Assembly: GCF_021365465.1 (NCBI RefSeq)
Contig: NZ_CP089932.1
Span: forward strand, 3,224,001 to 3,288,000
Source of the DNA: Erwinia tracheiphila
Lineage (GTDB): Bacteria; Pseudomonadota; Gammaproteobacteria; Enterobacterales; Enterobacteriaceae
Direction: 5' to 3'
Length of the DNA stretch: 64,000 nucleotides
Shown here: piece by piece, positions 49,808 to 59,594 of the stretch
How positions within the stretch are numbered: the first letter of the stretch is position 1
Layout of the letters: the number at the start of each line of letters is the position of its first letter
Position numbers and translations under genes: made by a program
The notes under the pieces: generated by a model
What the model was told of the DNA's origin: nothing
Seen by the model: the letters and a program-made list of their open reading frames with translations, nothing else
Databases searched by the model: none

Positions 49808-50137
49808 TCAGTCATAAAGCCAGCGTCCTGCTTTCGCTGACCCTATAAACATTTTAATGGTTAAAGGTTTTTTATCCTGATTAATCTGCTTCCTAGAAAA
49901 TAGAGATTTCATTCTCCATGGAAAATAATTTATGAGAGTAAAACCTGACCGTTTCACATCAAACTGTGAAAAGTATTTTTCTGCCATATCTGCTATATCG
50001 TCAGCTTCATATACCTCCTGTACCTCCTGTAAGGTAGATCGATCTTCAATATTAATTTTCTTAAGAAGGAGCGTTGTCACCAGCGGTAATTCACTTTTAA
50101 CAAAATCCCTGATAGCAGCATCAGTTACATAGCTCAC
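49808..50137 (-). CDS. DUF1493 family protein, probable immunity partner
   Basis: With the GTG at 50137 the protein has 109 residues (VSYVTDAAIRDFVKSELPLV, then SRKQINQDKKPLTIKMFIGS), a DUF1493-family acidic/helical protein with YEADDIADMAEKYFSQFDVK in the middle. The GTG overlaps the stop codon of the adjacent membrane-protein frame (TGGTGAGC), a typical coupled pair. The family has no proven function; immunity is inference. It now lies 20 bp from IS1 copy 4, separated from its partner's body. Confidence 0.6.
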   Translation of the reverse strand: MSYVTDAAIRDFVKSELPLVTTLLLKKINIEDRSTLQEVQEVYEADDIADMAEKYFSQFDVKRSGFTLINYFPWRMKSLFSRKQINQDKKPLTIKMFIGSAKAGRWLYD

Positions 50138-50148
50138 CAAATTTTATC

Positions 50149-50157
50149 CTCAGGTCG
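50149..50157. repeat. 9-bp target-site duplication of IS1 copy 4
   Basis: CTCAGGTCG at 50149-50157 is repeated exactly at 50924-50932, the 9-bp duplication expected of IS1. Confidence 0.95.
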
Positions 50158-50923
50158 GGTCGTGACGCAGACTTGCTGATCACGTATGCTTTGCGCTTTG
50201 GATGTAACATATGGCTAAAGTTGATGTCGTCTGCCCTCAGTGCAATGAAACTCATGCTGTACGATGTAACGGACATTCAGCATCCGGTGCCCAACGTTAC
50301 ATCTGCAAGCATTGTTCAAAGACCTTTCAGCTCAATTTTAGCTACTCCGGTGCCAAACCAGACACACACCAGACCATTGTTAATATGGCCATGAATGGTT
50401 ACGGATGTCGCGATACCGCACGGGTTCTCGGTATCAGCCTCAATACGGTTCTGCGGCACGTAAAAAAATTTCGCCAAAGCAGGTAGCTGAGAATATCGCC
50501 CCCGAAACGGAGGTTGTTATCTGCTGTGAAGCCAGTGAACAATGGTCTTACGTGCGGTGTAGAAGCAATCCCCGGTGGTTGTTCTATGCTTATGACCGTA
50601 TCCGCAAACGTGCTCTGGCCCACGTCTTCGGCCCGAGAAATGCCCCGACCCTGCGACGATTGCTGGCCCTGTTAAGCAAATTTAACATTGCCTTTTATAT
50701 GACAGATGCGTGGCCGGTTTATAAAGTTCTGTTAAGTGCAACAAGCCACGTGGTGAGCAAGAAATATACCCAACGGACAGAACGACATAATCTTAATCTT
50801 CGCACACATATCAAACGACTGACCCGCAGAACAATTTGCTTTTCGAAGTCAGAGGAAATGCATGATAAGATCATCGGTTGGTATCTTACTCTTCATCATT
50901 ATCAATAAATCTGCGTCACGACC
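50158..50923 (+). mobile_element. IS1-family element, copy 4 (766 bp), with target duplication
   Basis: It has the same ends as the other copies and is flanked by exact CTCAGGTCG repeats, so it is the only copy in the window that still shows simple transposition. It splits the 3' end of the membrane-protein frame partnered with the DUF1493 gene. Confidence 0.97.
50211..50908 (+). CDS. IS1 transposase InsAB' (programmed frameshift), copy 4
   Basis: insA is 50211-50486 and insB' ends at 50908; both are open. Differences from the other copies include CCEASEQW for CCEAGEQW, RCRSNPRW for RCKSNPRW, and SATSHVV for SATGHVV. Confidence 0.88.
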
Positions 50924-51205
50924 CTCAGGTCGAACCATCGAATTATAGGTGTTCATAGTCCGGAAGCCGATCATTGTTACATCATGCGCCAGTATAGCCC
51001 AACCTAAAATCGGAACAGCTCTGCCTACAAAAGCACCAAGGTTATTAACCCACATAATTTTTATGCCTTTCAAAGAGAAAGATTTCTGAGTAAGTGTGGG
51101 CAAAATCCGCTTTTGGAATCTGTAACTGATATGTTTTCGGAAAAAGAGTGATGCATGACACGTTCCCGGAGTGGTCGTGCTAGGTTTACCAGTAACATCG
51201 ATACT
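50924..51205 (-). pseudogene. C-terminal part of membrane protein paired with DUF1493, cut by IS1 and IS256
   Basis: The minus-strand frame runs out of the IS256-type element as TPGTCHASLFFRKHISYRFQ, KRILPTLTQKSFSLKGIKIM, WVNNLGAFVGRAVPILGWAI and LAHDVTMIGFRTMNTYNSMV, ending RPE at the IS1 duplication. Joining across IS1 (removing one CTCAGGTCG) restores ...RPEDKIW-stop, whose TGA overlaps the DUF1493 GTG. It is Gly-rich and hydrophobic like membrane-active toxins. The 5' part is lost. Confidence 0.6.
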
Positions 51206-52433
51206 GGAGCCAGTACATAGATTTGTGTAATTGCCTGATTTTGATATGTTCAATCCAGCATCAAAAGCAGGTTAATTTATGGACGAAAAACAGTCGCAGG
51301 CCCTGGCTAACGAACTGGCCAAAAATCTCAAAACCCCTGACGATATCAGTCAGTTTGAGCGCCTGCTGAAAAAAATCAGGCAACGGCCACACCCAAAAGA
51401 CGGTTATCACCGGCGATGGCCAGCCGGAGCTGCGTACTCCGCGCGATCGTGATGGCTCTTTCGAACCGCAACGGGTGAAGAAAAACCAGACCCGGAGCAC
51501 CGGGATGGATAACCCGATCTTATCGTTGTACGCCAAAGGGATGACCACCGGCGAGATAGCGGCCGCATTCAAAGAGCTGTATGACGCCGATGTCTCGCCA
51601 GCGCGGGTCTCAAAGGTAGCTGATGCCGTCATGGAGCAGATCACCGGATGGCAAAACCGGCCACTGGATGCCGTTTGTCCCATCGTTTACCCTGACTGTA
51701 TCGTCCTGAAGGTCCGGCAGGACAGTCGCGTCATCAATAAATCCGTGTTCCTTGCCCCGGGTATCAACATCGAAGGCCAGAAAGAACTGCCGGGTATGTG
51801 GCTGGCCGAAAACGAGGGCGCGAAGTTCTGGCTCCATGTGCTGACCGAATTAAAAAATCGCGGCCTGAACGATATCCTCATCGCCTGTGTTGATGGTCTG
51901 AAGGGCTTCCCGGACGCTATCAACGCAGTGTATCCGCAGGCCCGCGTCCAGCTGTGCGTCGTGCATATGGTGCGCAACAGTCTGCGGTTCGTCTCCTGGG
52001 AGGACTACAAAGCCGTCACCCGCGGCCTGAAAGCCATCTGTCAGGCCACCACGGAAGAAGCAGGCGCGGGAAGCGTTCGCCGGCACCCGGGACAGCCGCT
52101 ACCCGCAGATAAGCCGGAGCTGGCAGGCAAACCGGGCCAGCCTGTCGACGTTCTTCGCTTACCCGGCAGACATCCGCAAGACGCTCGACACGACCAGCGC
52201 CATCGAGTCGCTGAACAGCGTGATCCGGGATGCCATCAAGAAACGGAAGGTGTTCCCGACTGACGATGCAGTGAAAAAGGAGGTGTGACTGGCAATCCAG
52301 GCCGCATCACAGAAATGGAGGATGCCACTGAGGGACTGGCGTATGGCGATGAGCCGTTTTATTATCGGGTTCGGTGACCGCCCGGACGGCCACTACTGAG
52401 AAAAGGCATTTACACAGAATCATGTACAGGGTC
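51206..52433 (+). mobile_element. IS256-family element, copy 2, near full length but dead
   Basis: The left end (GAGCCAGTACATAG...) and right end (reverse complement GACCCTGTACATG...) are inverted repeats. The transposase starts at 51279 (MDEKQSQALANELA). An internal deletion relative to copy 1 follows KKI, and the frame resumes as LYAKGMTTGEIAAAFKELYD, VYPDCIVLKVRQDSRVINKS and LIACVDGLKGFPDAINAVYP (first and second catalytic Asp). It shifts again near 52065 and ends out of frame as MAMSRFIIGFGDRPDGHY. No target duplication is visible. It cuts the DUF1493 partner gene on the left and a phage Rz gene on the right. Confidence 0.82.
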
Positions 52434-52813
52434 GAAACGTTTCCTGCAACAGAGTCAGAGAGTTCGATGACGGCATCATTGCCCACGCTGCCGGAGGATT
52501 ATCACGCATGGGTGGTTGCTGTGGCTGGACACTTACCTTTGGCGTACATCCTGTGACCAGCAGCCAGCCTGCCACGCATAGCATCAATTTCTTCATTCTT
52601 CTTTCTCAGTTCGTTGGTATGTCGCCAGTCGATAACAGAAAGCTCAGTGCTTCGGTTACGGAGAGCAACAATCATGGCATTACTTTCATTAGCTGCTTTG
52701 TTGGCCGCTATAAGACTCTCACCAAGTTGCGACGCTTTCTGTTGAAAGTAGTGGGTTGACCATAAAAGAACAGCAACCATGATGGCTACTGTTATGTAGA
52801 TATATTTTTTCAT
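52434..52813 (-). pseudogene. Phage Rz-like inner-membrane spanin, 3'-truncated
   Basis: From ATG 52813 the protein has one N-terminal membrane helix (MKKYIYITVAIMVAVLLWST) and a coiled-coil region (NELRKKNEEIDAMRGRLAAG), as in Rz/DUF2570 spanins. Two adjacent stop codons occur after CPATATTHA (about 52500), and the frame beyond them, SGSVGNDAVIELSDSVAG, still looks like Rz until the IS256 end. Confidence 0.6.
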
Positions 52814-53141
52814 ATCAGCCTGTTAGGTAAAGCGCAGGAAGCCTTTGCACTTAGAAACGCTCCGGGTCTTCTTAAAGACTGCGAACCCTTCCCCTGATAC
52901 TAATCATTGAGTTATAGAAACTGGCTCCAGTGTTCTCGTGCCGACAAAATTACCCCCAACGTTTTGTCTGTTGAAGTCCAGACAAGACTATAAAAAACAT
53001 AATTAACAGTAGGTTGTGCAGACCTGCTGTTTTCCTGTTGTCTAGTAAAGTCCACGCTGATACAGTGAAATCCAACATTTTTAGGTATACAATCCATCGT
53101 GTCGTCTGAGCCATATGCCTAACCAGTGATTGGAGAATGAT
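52814..53141. other. Non-coding region beside integrase, possible attachment-site region
   Basis: No gene is seen. The TGTTTTCCTGTTGTCTAGTA / GGCACGTC-type sequences before the integrase start could include the phage attachment region, but no second att copy or tRNA gene is in the window to prove it. Confidence 0.25.
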
Positions 53142-53744
53142 ATGGCACGTCAGACAAAGCCCCTTAACAACACCGAAGTCAAAAATGCCAAAGCGCCCGA
53201 ACGTGACACTACCCTGTATGACGGGGACGGCTTAGAGCAACTGGTTAAGCCCGGTGGCTCAAAACTCTGGCGATTCCGCTATTACAAACCTTTCACTCGT
53301 AAACGCGCCATGATTAGCTTTGGTGCTTACCCTGCTGTATCTCTCTCTGAAACTCGTCAACTCCGTGAAGATGCCCGTCTTCTATTGAGCAAATATATTG
53401 ATCCGCAGGAGCATAAAAAAATCGAACAGTTGAGGCAAAAAAGTGCCACTGAAAGCACCTTTGAAAAGGTTGCAGGAGACTGGTTTAAAACCAAAGAATC
53501 AGCGGGGCTGTCAACTCATACGTTAAACGATATCTGGCATTCTGTGAGTAAATATGTGTTCCCACATATTGGCTCTATGCCCATTGCTAACATCACGGCT
53601 CAACAGTTCATCGGAGCGTTAGAGCCAACACACGCTACCGGAAGACTCGAAACGGTTAAACGTCTAAGCCAGCGTATCAATGAAGTTATGGAATTGACAC
53701 TAAGATCATTTTTCTCAAAACACCTCGTAATAAACACCATTTAG
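53142..53744 (+). pseudogene. P4-type tyrosine integrase, N-terminal half
   Basis: From ATG 53142 the protein reads MARQTKPLNNTEVKNAKAPE with the P4-integrase blocks LYDGDGLEQLVKPGGSKLWR and FRYYKPFTRKRAMISFGAYP, then the SAM-like core-binding domain (FEKVAGDWFKTKESAGLSTH). It ends after about 185 codons of family sequence; the catalytic domain with the RHRY residues is absent. It marks one edge of the second prophage remnant. Confidence 0.75.
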
Positions 53745-53897
53745 TACCACCGCTCAATAAATGAGATTTTACACTAACTATAGTTAATAGCCTTATTCTT
53801 TAATCAATTATAGTAAACAAAACCTGCATTTTGCTTTTGCTATTGCCGAATAAACCTGCTTAAATTTTCACCTGCCAAGTTAAACAGACTCAGAACT

Positions 53898-54674
53898 GTG
53901 CATAACCTAATAACTTCAAAAAGTTTGCTATCCATTGACATTGTCACATCGCCACTGGCAGGTAATGCTTCTTTTAACTTAATTGACAATATTGCCATGC
54001 TTGCACCCTCAGGACAACCTGATGTTTTAATGATGTTAGCAAGTTATAATTTACTCACTTATTCAGAGAAACTTTTCAGTGATCTTTCTGTTCCCTTCCC
54101 GGCTCATCTCAGGCAGGCCGTAAAAAAGCGCTGTGCTGAATACCTCGCAAGTCGCGTATGTACTCGTTATGCATTGGGTCTGCTTGGCGTTAAGAATTTT
54201 ATCTTACAAAATGATCAAGATCGGGTACCTGTATGGCCGGAAGGAATGGTGGGAGCACTTTCACATACGGATGGATTCATAAGTCTGTTAGTGGGTAATT
54301 CATCCTGCGGTAAATTACACGGCATCGATTGTGAACACATTATTCAGCAAGAAAGAGTAGATGCATTACGGGAAACGATTATTACTGCTGATGAGAATCA
54401 TATACTGCAACAAGGTGGGCTGTATGGCGGAGTGGCACTGACAGTGGCTTTTTCAATTAAAGAGAGCCTCTACAAAGCGCTCTTTCCGCACACACGTCAA
54501 TTTATGGATTTTAAAACAGCAGAAATCACGGCATGCAGCAGGGATACAAATCTTATCAGTTTGCAGCTTACGCGACCTCTGTCTGCCAGATTTCCCACCG
54601 GGCGGAATTTTACCGGCTACTTTAACATCCAGGACGGACGGGTGCTGACCTGGCTTATTGCTTCGCTTAGATGA
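53898..54674 (+). CDS. EntD-like 4'-phosphopantetheinyl transferase
   Basis: The enzyme activates carrier proteins of non-ribosomal peptide or polyketide synthases. The 258 residues show VPVWPEGMVGALSHTDGFIS, the Mg-binding Asp in KLHGIDCEHI, and the family signature AFSIKESLYKALFPH (F-x-x-KES-x-x-K). The start at 53898 is TTG/GTG-type by position and uncertain. No synthase genes lie nearby, so its partner is elsewhere; the isochorismate synthase at 10924-12066 hints at a siderophore. Confidence 0.85.
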   Translation: MHNLITSKSLLSIDIVTSPLAGNASFNLIDNIAMLAPSGQPDVLMMLASYNLLTYSEKLFSDLSVPFPAHLRQAVKKRCAEYLASRVCTRYALGLLGVKNFILQNDQDRVPVWPEGMVGALSHTDGFISLLVGNSSCGKLHGIDCEHIIQQERVDALRETIITADENHILQQGGLYGGVALTVAFSIKESLYKALFPHTRQFMDFKTAEITACSRDTNLISLQLTRPLSARFPTGRNFTGYFNIQDGRVLTWLIASLR

Positions 54675-54779
54675 TTCTTTTGTTTGAACATGCTTACTCC
54701 TCACCGCTTTCTGAAATACCACTCAGACATCCTCCAGCTTGTTTTGCTTATTATTCCCACTAAAGTTTATTAATTATTG

Positions 54780-55044
54780 TGCTGCCACTATGACTTAATG
54801 TTAATCGGCGGAGCAGTAAACATTATCATTAGCAGCAAGGAGAGCAATTCCAGCAGCAAGGAGAGCAATTCCGGCAAAACACGCAGGGGAACAGCCTTCA
54901 GAAAGTTAAGCAATATAACTGTGGTACGGCCAGCAATATTGACCACCAATGGCCTGAAGCAGATCTGAGCCACCATCTGAGAAGCAAGCCGTTTCATTAC
55001 CAGCTGAACCACATCAGTAAGTACCCTGTACTGAGATGGCAGCT
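54780..55044 (-). pseudogene. Membrane-protein remnant, probably yojI 5' part
   Basis: Downstream of alkB, where E. coli has yojI, the minus strand contains VLPELLSLLLELLSLLLMIM; the DNA GTTTTGCCGGAATTGCTC closely resembles the E. coli yojI segment encoding VLPEFLGLLLLL. Stops and lack of the rest of the ABC transporter show it is broken. The assignment rests on this short match and synteny. Confidence 0.35.
54831..54872. repeat. Perfect 21-bp tandem duplication
   Basis: AGCAGCAAGGAGAGCAATTC(C) occurs twice in tandem. In the minus-strand frame it duplicates seven codons (ELLSLLL), so it is an in-frame duplication within the membrane-protein remnant. Confidence 0.9.
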
Positions 55045-55688
55045 TCAGCGAAAGGCGTGACGAAAAGTCAGATTATAACGAAAAGGTCCGGTAAGTGGAT
55101 GAACTCCATGTTTTAACGGCAAAATGCCATGAAAACGTAATCGTGAAGAGCCACTCCACACAACAATATCACCATGTTCGAGCAGGACTCGCCTGGTCGC
55201 ATCACTGCGTAAGAAGCCGCCAAACTGAAATACAGCTGGCAGACCGAGAGAAACGGAAACGATCAGTTGTGTCAGGTCTTGCTCATCTTTGTCCTGATGC
55301 AAGGTAAGCTTCGCGCCTTCCTCGTAGCGATTTATCAGACAAGCATAGGGCGTGAAATCCTTAAAACCGGCCTCAGCAGCACAGGCTTTTGCCAGCTTGC
55401 TGAACTGTTCAGGCATTGCAGGCCAGCGATGTCCGGTCAGGTTATCACCTTCGCTGTACTGATAGCCTCGCGAATCCGTTGACCAGCCAAAGTCTCCGCA
55501 GTTGGTCATTGCTACCGACATTCGATGGCCGTCAGGTGTAATCCGGTGATGAAAAGGGTTCTTCGCTGCTACGGCGTCAAGCAGCAACTTTAGTTCCCCG
55601 GCCTCCTCCAGGGCGCGTCGCTGAAGGATCACGGCTCCTTCACGAGTGGTTCAGACCAGGGAACTTCATCATTAAATAAATCCAGCAT
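55045..55688 (-). pseudogene. alkB: AlkB DNA/RNA demethylase, N-terminal frameshift
   Basis: AlkB oxidatively removes methyl groups from 1-methyladenine and 3-methylcytosine. The dioxygenase core is intact: MSVAMTNCGDFGWSTDSRGY, iron ligands in LTLHQDKDEQDL and FHGILPLKHGVHPL, and 2-oxoglutarate Arg in PFRYNLTFRHAF. The native ATG at 55688 (MLDLFNDEVPWSEP) is out of frame with the rest: one base is missing near 55644, where SEPL should join REGAVILQRR. A GTG at 55632 could restart translation, producing a form lacking about 18 residues, so activity is uncertain. The usual neighbour ada is absent. Confidence 0.8.
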
Positions 55689-55709
55689 ATTATGCGCCCC
55701 CCAATTCCT

Positions 55710-56750
55710 TTATTGTTGCACTATAAATGCAGAAAATTGTGGTGACATCCAGGCACGAAATCCGTTCTCCTGCTTAATTATCAGATAAACGGCCAGTTTT
55801 TCACGTAGCGCCAGCGCTTTAGCCTGCTCTTCTCCCAACACCATCAATCCAGTGTCCCAACCGTCTGCTTCAAGTGCGGTAGTGGCTATAACCGTCGCTG
55901 ACACCAGGTTATGCTGTATTGGTCTACCGGTAACGGGATCGATCACATGGGAGATTATTTTGCCGTCAAGTTCATAGTAATTACGGTAGCTACCGGAGGT
56001 GCTAATGCCGTGCCCCTGTAAATCGACCAGTGCCTGAACGGCATTCTCCTTGTCTGTTGGTTTTTGAATCGCCACTTTCCACGGCCCGCCCTGAGGATTT
56101 GTACCACGACTGAGCACGGCACCGCCGACAGAAACCAGATAGCGATTAATGCTCTCTTTTTCCATTAAACGTGCAAGATGGTCAGTCGCGAAGCCCTCAC
56201 CAACCGTTGAAAGATCCACATAAAGTCCAGGCAGACTCTTTTGTAAATAAGCGCCTTCTGCCCTCTGAATGACCTGTAAATGTTGCAGCCCGATTTGGGA
56301 ACGTGCTGAATCGATCTGATCCTGCGTGGGTGTTTTTATTGGTTGCTTGTCTGGTCCGAAGCCCCACAAATTAACCAATGGACCCGCGGTTATATCCATA
56401 GCCCCGTGGGTTTTTTGTCCGATTCGGAGCGCCAGGGTGATAATATCAACCATATTATCGCTTATGGGTTGCGGCTGACTACCTCGGTAGCCATTAAAAC
56501 GGGAGAGCACCGAGTCCGGCTTCCATGTCGACAGTTCACTATCGTCATTGTCTAACTGCTGTTGGATTAATTTTTGTAGTGGCGCTTTGCGTTCAGGCGC
56601 TACACCAGCAAGACTAACTCTCCAGAATGTTCCCATAGTACGCCCCTCAAGTATCAAAGCCTGAGCATTCGAACTCTGGTTATGATCGTCGCACCCCGAA
56701 ATCATAATTAATACTATAAAAACAGTTAAATACAGCCATTTCATCTTCAT
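55710..56750 (-). CDS. apbE: ApbE, FAD:protein FMN transferase (lipoprotein)
   Basis: ApbE attaches FMN covalently to Thr of flavoproteins such as RnfG/NqrC. The 346-residue protein has a lipobox signal peptide (WLYLTVFIVLIMISGC), then ALILEGRTMGTFWRVSLAG, MDITAGPLVNLWGFGPDKQP, VDLSTVGEGFATDHLARLME and the Mg-binding ISHVIDPVTGRPIQHN. It lies between alkB and ompC as in E. coli. Confidence 0.94.
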   Translation of the reverse strand: MKMKWLYLTVFIVLIMISGCDDHNQSSNAQALILEGRTMGTFWRVSLAGVAPERKAPLQKLIQQQLDNDDSELSTWKPDSVLSRFNGYRGSQPQPISDNMVDIITLALRIGQKTHGAMDITAGPLVNLWGFGPDKQPIKTPTQDQIDSARSQIGLQHLQVIQRAEGAYLQKSLPGLYVDLSTVGEGFATDHLARLMEKESINRYLVSVGGAVLSRGTNPQGGPWKVAIQKPTDKENAVQALVDLQGHGISTSGSYRNYYELDGKIISHVIDPVTGRPIQHNLVSATVIATTALEADGWDTGLMVLGEEQAKALALREKLAVYLIIKQENGFRAWMSPQFSAFIVQQ

Positions 56751-56905
56751 AAAAAAATAAAGCCTTTATTTATTTTTGGTGCTAACACAGTGAAAAATAT
56801 GGTTTTATGAGAATTAAACCCCCTTGACCTTACTGAAAATGCTAACCAGAATAACTTATCAGACAAAAATCGATAACTTAAAAATCCTTAAAAAAGGAGA
56901 ACAAT

Positions 56906-57034
56906 ATGATGATTTACACCATTCTTTTAGTGATTTTCATCGCACTGATTATTTTTTCCGGTTATAAACATTACAAGCATGCAAACAACAAACAGCTCTC
57001 TCGTCCATCCTGGCGCCGGATGAACGGAAAATAA
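56906..57034 (+). CDS. Small single-pass membrane protein (42 residues)
   Basis: The frame starts at 56906 after a strong AAAAAAGGAGAACAAT ribosome site. The protein reads MMIYTILLVIFIALIIFSGY then KHYKHANNKQLSRPSWRRMN, one membrane helix with a basic tail. It sits between the divergently ended apbE and ompC genes. I know no named homologue. Confidence 0.55.
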   Translation: MMIYTILLVIFIALIIFSGYKHYKHANNKQLSRPSWRRMNGK

Positions 57035-57076
57035 TATCAGGCAGGCACAGAGAATGAAGCGAGAATGAATGAAAGG

Positions 57077-57106
57077 AAAAGTTGGAGCGCCTGTCGAAAG
57101 CGCTCC
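57077..57106 (-). terminator. ompC terminator
   Basis: On the minus strand GGAGCGC-TTTCGACAG-GCGCTCC is followed by AACTTTTCC, directly after the ompC stop. Confidence 0.7.
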
Positions 57107-57115
57107 CTAACATAA

Positions 57116-58222
57116 TCAGAATTGATACACTAACCCAAGGGCAACAACATCATCGGTATTAATACCCGCACTGTTAGTGAAGCTGTTTTCATTCAGCAGG
57201 TTAATCTGATAATCAACATAGGTAGACATGTTTTTATTGAAGTAGTAAATGACACCTACATCAACATATTTTTTCAAGTTCTGCGAACCAAATCCCTGAA
57301 TCTCGCTGCCGCGTGAGCTGACAAAAGCCAGAGACGGATGTAATCCAAAGTCAAACTGATACTGCGCAACCAGCTCCCAGTTATCGGCCTTATCAGCGTA
57401 ACCATAAGCGGCAGCATCGCTGGAACCAAAACGCGTTGCGTTATAAGAACGGGTATACATGGCCGCCAGATAAATATTATTGGCATAGTATTTCAGCCCT
57501 CCCGTATAGGCTGTTGCCTTATCGCCACGTCCAAGAATGGTAGATGTAGCCGCTGTGCCACCGTTTTGCTCAGTTGTGCGGTCGGAATTAAACATCGCCG
57601 CACCGATGCCAAAACCCGCGCCAAGATCGTAAGTGGTTGAAAGACCCCAGCCGTCTCCATTCTGACCAAGAACATCCCGGCCATTGGGTGATTCAGTGGC
57701 ACTGCTATTTTTGCCCTGATACTGCAAAGCAAAGTTCCAGCCATCAACCAGGCCAAAGAAGTTGTTATTGCGGTAAGTCGCCAGACCATTTGAACGTTGG
57801 AACATAAACTGATCGGCACCATACGTATCACCACCAAATTCAGGTAAAACGTCGGTCCATGAGCCGATGTCATAGACCACGCCGTAATTACGTCCGTAGT
57901 CGAAAGATCCACCATCGCCAAACTTAAGGCCGGCAAAACCCACTCGGGTAAAGCTGTTTGCAGTACCTTCAGACTCGGCACTGTCCAGTGCAGCCTGATA
58001 TTCCCACTGACCGTATCCGGTAATCTGTTCACTAATCTGGGTTTCACCTTTGAAACCAAAACGGACATAGGACTGATCTCCGTCAGAACTTTTGTCATCG
58101 GAGAAGTAATGTAGTCCATCAACCTTTCCATAAAGGTCAAGTTTATTATAAATGTCAGCCGCCCCCGCAGATCCTGCAATCGCTAACGCTGGAATCATAA
58201 GGGAGAGAACGCGAAGTTTCAT
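57116..58222 (-). CDS. ompC: Outer-membrane general porin OmpC/OmpF type
   Basis: The 368-residue precursor has a signal peptide ending [12 protein letters not shown], alternating beta-strands, the constriction-loop motif [20 protein letters not shown] and a terminal Phe. Its place between apbE and micF/rcsD identifies it as the ompC locus. Expression is expected to depend on OmpR and on sRNAs, and the divergent MicF gene lies 324 bp upstream of its start. Confidence 0.93.
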   Translation of the reverse strand: MKLRVLSLMIPALAIAGSAGAADIYNKLDLYGKVDGLHYFSDDKSSDGDQSYVRFGFKGETQISEQITGYGQWEYQAALDSAESEGTANSFTRVGFAGLKFGDGGSFDYGRNYGVVYDIGSWTDVLPEFGGDTYGADQFMFQRSNGLATYRNNNFFGLVDGWNFALQYQGKNSSATESPNGRDVLGQNGDGWGLSTTYDLGAGFGIGAAMFNSDRTTEQNGGTAATSTILGRGDKATAYTGGLKYYANNIYLAAMYTRSYNATRFGSSDAAAYGYADKADNWELVAQYQFDFGLHPSLAFVSSRGSEIQGFGSQNLKKYVDVGVIYYFNKNMSTYVDYQINLLNENSFTNSAGINTDDVVALGLVYQF

Positions 58223-58545
58223 TTTGATACCCTCTGGTAGTTATACCTTTAATCAGCCATTGTGTGCTGGATGTTAAAAATTCATCCAGTAAATTTATGT
58301 TAATGAGAGAAAAGTAATAACCCATCAAGAAAATAATACCATATTTCCGATTATGTTTCAGAATATAAATTAACTATTTCATTTTGTGAATTAAAGGGAA
58401 ATTTTAAGCAACACATATTGACAAGTTACTTAACACTAATTATCAATAAATAAAAATAGTATTAAAAAACAATATTTTAAATAATCAGAGATCATAACGC
58501 ACTGAATGATAAAAAAACACAGTCTTCAAGTAATACAATCATCCC

Positions 58546-58630
58546 GCTATCATCATTTTATTATCTTCATTCACCCCGAATTACTTGTCAGAATAGATTT
58601 TGTTGCCGGAGATCTGTCCGGCTTTTTTTT
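58546..58630 (+). ncRNA. micF: MicF small RNA
   Basis: The 5' end GCTATCATCATT is identical to the conserved seed of E. coli MicF, which pairs with the ompF ribosome site. The 85-nt RNA ends in the stem GCCGG-AGATCTGT-CCGGC followed by eight Ts. It is divergent from ompC and precedes rcsD, exactly as in E. coli. The middle differs from E. coli. Confidence 0.85.
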
Positions 58631-59594
58631 GCCTGTATTAAATTTGAAAAATCTTATTGTATTTTTTCTTCTCGGCACCCGCTATAAAAAATCAGAATAT
58701 ATTTTTTACATATAACTTTAATAAAAAAGCACCAAACAATTTCAGAAAATATACATATTATTTTGTTTTTTTGTTGACAGATAATTGAAACATACAAAAA
58801 TGCTAATGCTTCCATATAACATCCCTGATGACAGAAAAGCCAGCACCATTTCAGACCGCAATATCAGTGTATTATTCCTGATATAATGAGCACGCTGATA
58901 CGCATTCACTCTATTAGCACAAGCGTTGGCGGGGCGGATGTAAATCGAATATCATTATCAACTACGCATTCAGGTCATTTACGTGGCCAGACACAAGCGG
59001 CTTCCAGTTATCTGTATCAAATAATGCTGAATTAATTTATTAAATAATTTAATTTTTTAATGAAAACAACAATAACAGACGTAACAATCACATTTAAATA
59101 TTATTTTTCAGCACGTAATTATCAATAAATTTTGATAAGTCGTACGAGCCGAAATTATCGACTTAGAGAAAATTCAGGATAAGCTTCTTTAAGTTTGCTG
59201 ACTGTGGTAAGAATAGCACTAATCATAACAGGTTTAACAATTAAACAATGAAGATCCCCCTTTCCCAGTACATTAATACCGATGCAGACGCGAGCGAGTT
59301 GTTTCACTATGTTGTATTCCCAACCCTGGAATTTTAGTGAACAGGCATACTGGTGATATGTGCAGCAGCAGGGACGCATTTTCGCTGCCCGTCAAGTCTG
59401 TTGGGAAATGCTGGAGTATGCTTCATGATGCGGCTATTTCTCTCATGACAACGACAGCTTATAGAGGTATCCTCCCAAGCCAGACGCTGTCAGAATTCCT
59501 TTCAACATGGTCAGGGCTGGCAATAGCGATTTAACTGCACCAGGGCCACCGTTCGCTGCTGCCCGATTTTACGTTCACAGAGGTAAGTTACACC
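58631..59594. other. Long A+T-rich interval upstream of rcsD
   Basis: About 960 bp contain no convincing gene. A 74-codon minus-strand frame at 59155-59379 has no ribosome site or recognised family. Confidence 0.45.

Noticed and set aside
59155..59379. 74-codon minus-strand frame upstream of rcsD
   Set aside because: Codon composition and lack of a ribosome site or family give no support for coding.
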